Source of the DNA: Flavobacterium paronense
GTDB taxonomy: Bacteria; Bacteroidota; Bacteroidia; Flavobacteriales; Flavobacteriaceae
Assembly: GCF_030409795.1 (NCBI RefSeq)
Contig: NZ_JAUFQN010000019.1
Coordinates: 2,728,001 to 2,792,000, forward strand
Direction of reading: 5' to 3'
DNA length: 64,000 nucleotides
Under the pieces are notes generated by a model that saw nothing but the letters and a program-made list of their open reading frames with translations, was not told the DNA's origin and did no database searches. Each line of letters starts with the position of its first letter. The stretch's first letter is position 1. The position numbers and the translations under genes were made by a program. Below, piece by piece: positions 27,566-34,968 of this stretch.

Positions 27566-28837
27566 TTAAATTATTTCTAGGGCTTTTTCGATAGTGGTAT
27601 ATACTTTTTCTAATTGAGAATCCGTAATAATATAGGGCGGTAAAATGTAAACTATGTTTCCCACAGGTCGCAGAATTATACCATTTTCAATAAAGAAATT
27701 ATAGAGTTTATTACGCATAGTGCCATAGTAACTTTCCTGAGTTTCAGTCTTAATTTCTAAAGCGAAGATAACTCCGAGAACACGAGTAGTTTTTACTTTG
27801 GGATGTGATTTTATTTTGATTTCAAAAGCCAAATGCGATTTGTTTATTCTAGTGATATTATTTTGCATTGGTTCAGTTTGCAACAAATTGATGCTAGCCA
27901 AAGCTGCTGCACAACCTGTTGGGTTTGCGGTAAAAGTATGTCCGTGAAATAAGGCTTTATTCGTGTCATCATCATAAAATCCATCAAAGATTTCCTGAGT
28001 AAAACTCGTTATCGCCATCGGAATTGTTCCTCCCGTTAACGCTTTTGACAAACACATCATATCGGGTTTGTTGATTAAATAATCAGTTGCAAAAGTTTTT
28101 CCGGTTTTCCCAAAACCCGTCATTACTTCATCGGCAATGGTAAACACATTATTTTGGTTACAAATAGCAATCATTTTATCCAAAACAGTTGAATCATACA
28201 TTACCATTCCGGCTGCTCCCTGCACTAAAGGTTCGAAAATAAAAGCTGCATATTCATTGGTCACAACCAACTCTTTCAACGCTTGTAGACTTTGCTCTTC
28301 ATAGCCTTTTGTAGGCACCGGAATTCGGATTACTTCGAGCAAAGAACCTTTGAATGCTTCCGTAAAAAAAGTAATGCCACTACTCGCCATGGCTCCAAAA
28401 GTATCCCCATGAAAGGCATCTTCAAAAGCTATGATTTTTGTTTTTTTGAATCCTTTATTATAATTGTATTGGAGTGCACATTTCAACGCCACTTCTACGG
28501 CAGTGGAACCGTTATCAGAATAGAATAGTTTCCTTTGATTACTTGGTAAAATAGACATGAGCTTTTCAGCCAATAAGACAGCTTTGTCGTGAGTAAAACC
28601 ACCAAACAAAACATGCTCCAAAGTCGTCAACTGTTTATAAATAGCATCAGCAATAACTTTGTTGGAGTGTCCGTAAGGATTTACCCACCAAGAGGCTATC
28701 GCATCAACATATTCTTTGCCATTTTCATCCCAAAGCAAAGCGCCTTGTCCTTTTACTATTGCCGGAAAGCTAGCAGCGGTTTTGTGCTGCGTGTAGGGAT
28801 GCCAGTTGTATAATTTGTCTCTTTCGGAAAGGTTCAT
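27566..28837 (-). CDS. bioA: Adenosylmethionine-8-amino-7-oxononanoate aminotransferase
   Basis: Class III PLP aminotransferase that makes 7,8-diaminopelargonate using SAM as amino donor. 423 residues, normal length. Seen: N-terminal WHPYTQHKTA (biotin-specific), LFYSDNGSTAVEVALK, AFHGDTFGAM, IADEVMTGFGKTG and the PLP lysine in CLSKALTGGTIPM. In an operon with bioD upstream and the ketoacyl synthase downstream. The gap to bioD (28838-28928) is filled with small repeats. Confidence 0.97.
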   Translation of the reverse strand: MNLSERDKLYNWHPYTQHKTAASFPAIVKGQGALLWDENGKEYVDAIASWWVNPYGHSNKVIADAIYKQLTTLEHVLFGGFTHDKAVLLAEKLMSILPSNQRKLFYSDNGSTAVEVALKCALQYNYNKGFKKTKIIAFEDAFHGDTFGAMASSGITFFTEAFKGSLLEVIRIPVPTKGYEEQSLQALKELVVTNEYAAFIFEPLVQGAAGMVMYDSTVLDKMIAICNQNNVFTIADEVMTGFGKTGKTFATDYLINKPDMMCLSKALTGGTIPMAITSFTQEIFDGFYDDDTNKALFHGHTFTANPTGCAAALASINLLQTEPMQNNITRINKSHLAFEIKIKSHPKVKTTRVLGVIFALEIKTETQESYYGTMRNKLYNFFIENGIILRPVGNIVYILPPYIITDSQLEKVYTTIEKALEII

Positions 28838-28847
28838 TTTTTTTTTT

Positions 28848-28921
28848 AGATAATAGATGATAGAGGAAAAGATGATAGATGTTTATAGATAAAATGTCTA
28901 TTATCTATCCGTCTATTATCT
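28848..28921. repeat. Inverted and direct AGATAATAGA repeats between bioD and bioA
   Basis: AGATAATAGA at 28848-28857 is matched by two inverted copies TCTATTATCT at 28897-28906 and 28912-28921, the latter ending 8 bases before the bioD stop. A long A/T hairpin could form within the biotin operon message. Confidence 0.6.
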
Positions 28922-28928
28922 CTCATCT

Positions 28929-29546
28929 TTATAAACTTAATAGATTGCTCCTAAATTTATCAGCATAATAACTAATTACATTAGCATTAAAATAAGGTTC
29001 GTTGTCAATACGCCCAATGAATTTCACGCCTGTTTTTTTTAGGATAATTTCTTCTGTGGCTCTATTTTCGTCACCTGAAAAAATGAGCCCGGCAACGCTG
29101 ATCTTTCTGCTTTTCAATGCTTCAATACTTAACAAAGTGTGGTTGATGCTTCCCAGATAATGACGCGAAACTACTATCACCTTATAATCTTTTTGGATTA
29201 AATCAACTATACAATCGTTGTCGTTTAACGGAACGAGAATGCCACCTGCGCCTTCAATTACTAAATGATTGTCGGTTTTTGGTTCAATTATTTTTTTTAA
29301 ATCGATTGTAATTCCATCTAACGAAGCAGCCAGATGAGGACTTGCCGGCGTATTCAATGCATAAGCATTCGGATGGAATTGGGATTTGGAATTTGGGATT
29401 TGTGATTTGACTTTATGAGTATCACTAAAGTCTAAATCTCCAGCTTGAATAGGTTTCCAATAATCAGCTTCCAAAGCTTCAACTACAATAGCTGAAGCAA
29501 CAGTTTTGCCAACATCGGTACCGATTCCTGTGATGAAAATCTTCAT
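28929..29546 (-). CDS. bioD: Dethiobiotin synthase
   Basis: ATP-dependent ring closure of diaminopelargonate with CO2. 205 residues. The P-loop GIGTDVGKT is at residues 6-14, the substrate Lys in YWKPIQAGD, and the second nucleotide region VIEGAGGILVPLND is intact. The start overlaps the DUF2007 gene stop by one base (TAATG arrangement), so the two are translationally coupled. Confidence 0.96.
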   Translation of the reverse strand: MKIFITGIGTDVGKTVASAIVVEALEADYWKPIQAGDLDFSDTHKVKSQIPNSKSQFHPNAYALNTPASPHLAASLDGITIDLKKIIEPKTDNHLVIEGAGGILVPLNDNDCIVDLIQKDYKVIVVSRHYLGSINHTLLSIEALKSRKISVAGLIFSGDENRATEEIILKKTGVKFIGRIDNEPYFNANVISYYADKFRSNLLSL

Positions 29547-29950
29547 TAATCAAATTCGAATTTACAGTTTTGACATTTGTATTTGTACTTTGAAAAGAAT
29601 TGAGCGAAGGCGCCTAAAATGGCAACTTGAAAAAAAGATTTTACACCATCTATCGAAGTCTCCATTTCAACTTGTTCGGCTCCACATTCTGGGCATTTTA
29701 AAGGTTGGTTATCGTCATCCACAGCATAAAGGCTTACATCACCAAGGATTTCATTAGCTTTATCAAAATCTTCTGTTTTGACAAACATTTTAACGCCTCC
29801 AACAGCATTGCTGTATAACGGATTAGAATCGACGATATTGTTATCTCTCAAATAAACTTCAATACCTTGACTTTCTAATTTACCTTGGTAAATGATAGCT
29901 TCGCTTGAGTATTGAAATCGGCGGAGTAATGTAAATTTTTCTTCTTCCAT
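29546..29950 (-). CDS. DUF2007 domain protein with C-terminal zinc-ribbon-like part
   Basis: 134 residues. The N-terminal half (FQYSSEAIIYQGKLESQGIE, then KMFVKTEDFDKANEIL) fits DUF2007, a PII-like putative signalling domain. The C-terminal half has CPECGAEQVE and CQNCKFEFD, two CxxC pairs that can bind zinc, with a hydrophobic stretch FFQVAILGAFAQFF between them. It sits inside the biotin operon, 3 bases after bioF and overlapping bioD. Its presence there is probably a matter of conserved neighbourhood; no biotin function is known to me. Confidence 0.8.
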   Translation of the reverse strand: MEEEKFTLLRRFQYSSEAIIYQGKLESQGIEVYLRDNNIVDSNPLYSNAVGGVKMFVKTEDFDKANEILGDVSLYAVDDDNQPLKCPECGAEQVEMETSIDGVKSFFQVAILGAFAQFFSKYKYKCQNCKFEFD

Positions 29951-29953
29951 AAT

Positions 29954-31093
29954 TTAAAAAACAAAGGTAGCTAACAATTCTAACACATTTTTAATTTCAG
30001 ATTCCGAATTATAACTGTGCAAACAAAAACGCAAACGCTCTTGTCCTTCGGGAACAGTTGGCGAAAGAATTGGCCTAACATCAAACCCTTTTTGCTGAAT
30101 TTGTGCAGCGATATTTTTTACTTTCTCATTGCTTGGAATAATAGCACATTGAATCGCAGATTTGCTATAGACAAACATTGGTTTTAAACCCAAACGCATT
30201 TTTTCCTGATTGAAGAAAATGATGTTGGACTTTAATTGTTCAAGAGCTTCTCTTTCCTTTGTCAAATGTTTGTATGATTGCAAAATAGTAGCAACACTGT
30301 GTGGAGAAAGTCCGGTGGTGTAAACAAAACTTCGGGCAAAGTTGACTAAATAACTTTTTAATTCCTGGCTTCCTAAAACGGCGGATCCATGACAACCCAA
30401 TCCTTTTCCAAAAGTCATTATTCTTGCAAATATTTTGTCTTGTAATCCTAAACTTTGGACTAATCCTTCTCCGCTTTCGCCAATAACTCCGAGTGCATGC
30501 GCTTCGTCAACGACTAAATATGCACTATGCTTTACGGAAAGATTTGTAAGTTCTTCTAAATTTGGACAATCACCATCCATAGAAAAAACGCTTTCGGTTG
30601 TGATGTAAATAGTTGACGATTGGAATTTTGAAAGCAGTTTTTCTAAATCTTCAAAATCATTATGTAGAAATTTATAGGCTTTTGCGTTGCTCATTTGGAT
30701 TCCGTCGCGGATGGATGCATGACATAATTCGTCATACAAAATGATATCATTTCTTTGTGGCACTGAGCTGAAAAAACCAACATTGGCGTCGTAACCCGAA
30801 TTGAAAATTAATGCGGCTTCGCCCTTATGAAATTTGGCAATATAGTCTTCGGCTTCTTTGTATAAAGTGTGATTTCCGGAAAGCAAACGTGACCCTGTAG
30901 CTCCATTTACTTTTATATTTTTATCTAAAAGGAATTGGTGTGTTTCGTTAAAGATAGTTTCATTTTTGGCAAAGCCGATATAATCATTGGAAGCAAAATC
31001 GATTAAATCATTGGCAACAGGCAGTTGGCGTAAAGCATTGTTGGCTTTGCGTTGTTCTAGTTTTTGTTGTAATGATTTTGGGAAGCTTTCCAT
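29954..31093 (-). CDS. bioF: 8-amino-7-oxononanoate synthase
   Basis: PLP enzyme of the alpha-oxoamine synthase family; condenses pimeloyl-ACP or -CoA with alanine. 379 residues. Key regions: GATGSRLLSGNH, the histidine in LCHASIRDG, VDEAHALGVIG, and PLP lysine in TFGKGLGCHGSAV. First gene of the biotin operon, with a strong promoter at 31135-31162 and a small inverted repeat in the leader (31112-31127). A 2-amino-3-ketobutyrate ligase is excluded by the operon context. Confidence 0.96.
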   Translation of the reverse strand: MESFPKSLQQKLEQRKANNALRQLPVANDLIDFASNDYIGFAKNETIFNETHQFLLDKNIKVNGATGSRLLSGNHTLYKEAEDYIAKFHKGEAALIFNSGYDANVGFFSSVPQRNDIILYDELCHASIRDGIQMSNAKAYKFLHNDFEDLEKLLSKFQSSTIYITTESVFSMDGDCPNLEELTNLSVKHSAYLVVDEAHALGVIGESGEGLVQSLGLQDKIFARIMTFGKGLGCHGSAVLGSQELKSYLVNFARSFVYTTGLSPHSVATILQSYKHLTKEREALEQLKSNIIFFNQEKMRLGLKPMFVYSKSAIQCAIIPSNEKVKNIAAQIQQKGFDVRPILSPTVPEGQERLRFCLHSYNSESEIKNVLELLATFVF

Positions 31094-31111
31094 ATTTACT
31101 TCGTCAATTCA

Positions 31112-31127
31112 CCTTGCTTATGCAAGG
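31112..31127 (-). promoter_or_regulatory. Inverted repeat at the bioF transcription start (candidate operator)
   Basis: CCTTGC-TTAT-GCAAGG is a perfect 6-bp inverted repeat just downstream of the predicted start point. It does not match the classical BirA operator. It differs in sequence from the one at bioB. Confidence 0.4.
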
Positions 31128-31134
31128 CTCGTGT

Positions 31135-31162
31135 CAAATATAGTAAATAGCCCAGATTGCAA
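31135..31162 (-). promoter_or_regulatory. Candidate promoter of the biotin operon
   Basis: On the minus strand TTG (31162-31160), a 17-base spacer and a perfect TATATTTG (31142-31135). The -33 box and part of the spacer lie inside the structured repeat D. Confidence 0.65.
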
Positions 31163-31218
31163 CGGCATCCTTTTTATTGTTTTGTGAAAAACAATAAAAA
31201 GATATAGTGGAAAGCTGG
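31152..31218 (+). repeat. Covarying structured repeat, copy D
   Basis: Outer stem CCAG (31152-31155) with CTGG (31215-31218); loop strands ATTGCAACGGC and AGTGGAAAG; distal stem ATC plus 13 perfect pairs (TTTTTATTGTTTT at 31171-31183 with AAAACAATAAAAA at 31188-31200) closed by GTGA. A bulged C at 31170 matches the bulge in copy C. It lies between bioF and atpC, which are transcribed in the same (minus) direction; the repeat motif reads on the plus strand. Confidence 0.75.
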
Positions 31219-31222
31219 AAAT

Positions 31223-31243
31223 ACCTGCCTGCCGGCAGGCAGG
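31223..31243. repeat. Palindromic intergenic repeat, copy 2
   Basis: CCTGCCTGCCGGCAGGCAGG (31224-31243) is a perfect 20-bp palindrome, matching copy 1 at 670-691 in its core. It begins 5 bases after structured repeat D. Confidence 0.85.
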
Positions 31244-31252
31244 GCTCCTAAT

Positions 31253-31280
31253 AAAAAAGCCCAACATTACGTCGGGCTTT
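31253..31280 (-). terminator. Terminator after atpC
   Basis: On the minus strand AAAGCCCGACGTAATGTTGGGCTTTTTT forms a hairpin with a T run, about 50 bases after the atpC stop. Between them lies an inverted repeat TACAATTC/GAATTGTA (31298-31329). Confidence 0.8.
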
Positions 31281-31329
31281 CTTCTTTTATTTTACTGCGT
31301 ACAATTCGCTACGCTCGGGTTGAATTGTA

Positions 31330-31611
31330 TTAGTCAGCTAATACAATTACTTTGTTGTCTTTCATTTCAATAGTTCCTGAATTGATTTCCAAAAGGTAGT
31401 TTTGATCGTTTACTTTGGTAAACTTATCTTCTACTTCTTTTTTGATATCAAAACTCGCTGCCTCAATTTTTACAACACCGTGTTTTAAAATAGAAACTAT
31501 TGGTGCGTGGTTATTCAAAATTTGAAACGAACCACTAACTCCTGGTAAAGAAACCGAAGTAACTTCGCCTTTGAATAATGTAGCTTCTGGTGATACTATT
31601 TCTAAAATCAT
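31330..31611 (-). CDS. atpC: ATP synthase F1 epsilon subunit (short form)
   Basis: 93 residues: only the N-terminal beta-sandwich of epsilon (MILEIVSPEATLFKGEV, SLPGVSGSFQILNNHAPI, GTIEMKDNKVIVLAD). The C-terminal helical hairpin, present in about 135-residue epsilon subunits, is missing, as is usual in Flavobacteria; the inhibitory extended state is thus not expected. It follows atpD after 74 bases rich in a tandem heptamer. The other ATP synthase genes are elsewhere. Confidence 0.94.
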   Translation of the reverse strand: MILEIVSPEATLFKGEVTSVSLPGVSGSFQILNNHAPIVSILKHGVVKIEAASFDIKKEVEDKFTKVNDQNYLLEINSGTIEMKDNKVIVLAD

Positions 31612-31617
31612 TTTTTT

Positions 31618-31645
31618 AATTGATAATTGATAATTGATAATTGAT
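31618..31645 (-). repeat. Tandem heptamer AATTGAT x4 before atpC
   Basis: Four exact copies of AATTGAT in a row (plus a partial fifth), then related AATTGTTAATTATCC-like sequence up to atpD. It lies directly before the atpC start codon, in its untranslated leader within the operon. Confidence 0.85.
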
Positions 31646-31685
31646 AATTTTCATTGTCAATTGTTAATTATCCATTGTTAATTGA

Positions 31686-33200
<1,515 letters not shown>

Positions 33201-33258
33201 TTATGTATTTATTAAATAGCTATTTAGGTTTATTAAAACACCTCTTTTTATCAGAGTG

Positions 33259-33289
33259 CAAAGATAATTTTTATAAACCAAATAATCAA
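33259..33289 (-). promoter_or_regulatory. Promoter of atpD-atpC
   Basis: On the minus strand TTG (33289-33287), a 20-base spacer and a perfect TATCTTTG (33266-33259). A leader of about 55 bases follows. Confidence 0.7.
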
Positions 33290-33338
33290 TAATTATTTTA
33301 TAAAAAAAGTCTGTTTTTTTATTGATGGTGTAAAACAA

Positions 33339-33369
33339 AAAACCACCCTATATAAATAGGATGGTTTTA
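33339..33369 (-). terminator. Terminator after the SGNH lipoprotein gene
   Basis: AAAACCACCC-TATATAAAT-AGGATGGTTTT is a hairpin with A/T tracts on both sides, 21 bases past the stop codon of the minus-strand gene. Confidence 0.8.
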
Positions 33370-33389
33370 AGAAATATTTTTTAAATATC

Positions 33390-34937
33390 TTAGAGAGAGC
33401 CTGGATACAATATTTGATATTGTCCTAAATTAACTCCTTTGAAGTTAGAACCAAATTCGGCATTAATGGCTTCTAAAAACTTATTAGCAATTAAAGCATA
33501 TCCTTTTGGACTTGGATGAACACCATCTAAGGAGAATGAATTTCCAGTAACATAAGTTGATGTCATTGTGTATCCGCTTTGAACTAAACCGCCACTATTT
33601 ACTTGTGCCAAAATAGCATTGGCGTCAACAAAAGCAATTTTATTATCCGGATCATTAGTAACTGCTATTGCAGCTATTGTTGCATTAAATGAGTTGGTTG
33701 CTGCTACAATTTTTGAATTTTCATCAGCTGTTAGTACTGCTCCATCTTGTAAAGGATAAGTAACTCCTACATTATTAAAAGGAGCTGGTATACCTGTTTG
33801 TGAAGTTCCAATTATTCCTCTTGTTGTTAATAGAATGTAATCTCTATCTCCTGTATTGCGAGCATGACGTGCTTGTCCATAAAGTGAACCCATCAAACCT
33901 GCTTGAGGTGCAGGAACACTATTGGCTATCAAAGCCGCTGTTATTTGAGGCCCTAAATTGGTTAAGGATTCATCTTTTATTAATAGTGGATTTGAACTTC
34001 CCGCTGCCAATGTAACTAATCTGTCTCCTTGACCATATGCAGTTAAAATAGCATCCAAAGGCCCAATTATACCGCCATTTAACTGCGCTGCAGTAGTTGC
34101 ATCAAGTGGAATTGGATTAGTTGGTACAGTAGTAAAAAATGGTACCGAACTAACATAAGGAATGTTTGCAACAACCCCTTTTGCTCCGCCAGCTGTTAAT
34201 TGAGTAACTAAAGTTGAATATACACTTGCAAAAACTGATGGGTCTGTAATATCATTGCTTCCATAAGTTGCAGGATTTAAATTCCCTAGTTGATCAACTC
34301 CTACACCACCAGATGTTGCATAAGAAAGCACATCATTGTTTCCAATCCATAAAGAAAAGAAAGTTGGATTTTGTGTTACAGCATCTTCTAAAATTGTTGC
34401 GTTTGGAGCTGATGCAAAACGAACAAAATAAGGGTTCGCTTGACCTGACGCTACACCAGCAATATTTCCGTAACCGGATGCTAATAAATGAAAACTTTTT
34501 GCTCCCGGAACTCCCATGTTGTTGAAAGGACCCGTTAAAATATTACTTATTTCAGTAGTTATTGTACCTGTAACTGGAGTAGGATTATTTCCTGGTGCCA
34601 AATAAAGTCTTGGCCCTTGAACTTGGAACCCTCCTAAAAGTAAACCTCCAACATTATCATTCATATATGGAATTTTGAATTCCCCACCACCTACTAAAGC
34701 AAATTGTTGTGAAAGTATATTTGGATACGAATTGGCTTGTCCAGCGGCAAATAAAGCCCCATCGCTATATCCTGCACACAATGAATTACCTAGCGCAACA
34801 TATTTAGAAAAATCTGCTGAACCAGCTGTTAAAGGTAAACCATCAGTTGAATTTGGGTCAATAACCGTTTCATCATCACTGCTACATGCTACAAAGGTTA
34901 ACGAAACCAATAATAGCCATTTGAAATTTTTTATCAT
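33390..34937 (-). CDS. SGNH/GDSL-type hydrolase lipoprotein
   Basis: 515 residues. The N-terminus (MIKNFKWLLLVSLTFVACSS) ends in a lipobox Cys followed by SSDD, so it is a lipoprotein. SGNH blocks are visible: block I YVALGNSLCAGYSDG (GNSL in place of GDSL, Ser kept), block III WIGNNDVL, block V LDGVHPSPKGYALIA with the Asp-x-x-His pair. The family hydrolyses esters of lipids or acylated sugars. It is 31 bases downstream of a TonB-dependent receptor gene, so both probably work on one substrate at the outer membrane: cleavage outside, uptake by the receptor. The substrate is not predictable. Confidence 0.87.
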   Translation of the reverse strand: MIKNFKWLLLVSLTFVACSSDDETVIDPNSTDGLPLTAGSADFSKYVALGNSLCAGYSDGALFAAGQANSYPNILSQQFALVGGGEFKIPYMNDNVGGLLLGGFQVQGPRLYLAPGNNPTPVTGTITTEISNILTGPFNNMGVPGAKSFHLLASGYGNIAGVASGQANPYFVRFASAPNATILEDAVTQNPTFFSLWIGNNDVLSYATSGGVGVDQLGNLNPATYGSNDITDPSVFASVYSTLVTQLTAGGAKGVVANIPYVSSVPFFTTVPTNPIPLDATTAAQLNGGIIGPLDAILTAYGQGDRLVTLAAGSSNPLLIKDESLTNLGPQITAALIANSVPAPQAGLMGSLYGQARHARNTGDRDYILLTTRGIIGTSQTGIPAPFNNVGVTYPLQDGAVLTADENSKIVAATNSFNATIAAIAVTNDPDNKIAFVDANAILAQVNSGGLVQSGYTMTSTYVTGNSFSLDGVHPSPKGYALIANKFLEAINAEFGSNFKGVNLGQYQILYPGSL

Positions 34938-34968
34938 AACTTTTAAATTATATATTGTTATTGATTAT

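Noticed and set aside
31298..31329. Inverted repeat TACAATTC/GAATTGTA after atpC as a terminator
   Set aside because: The arms are 16 bases apart, A/T-rich and without a T run; the stronger hairpin at 31253-31280 is the better terminator.
31618..31680. Possible CRISPR-like array from the AATTGAT repeats
   Set aside because: Units are 7 bases with no spacers and there are no cas genes.
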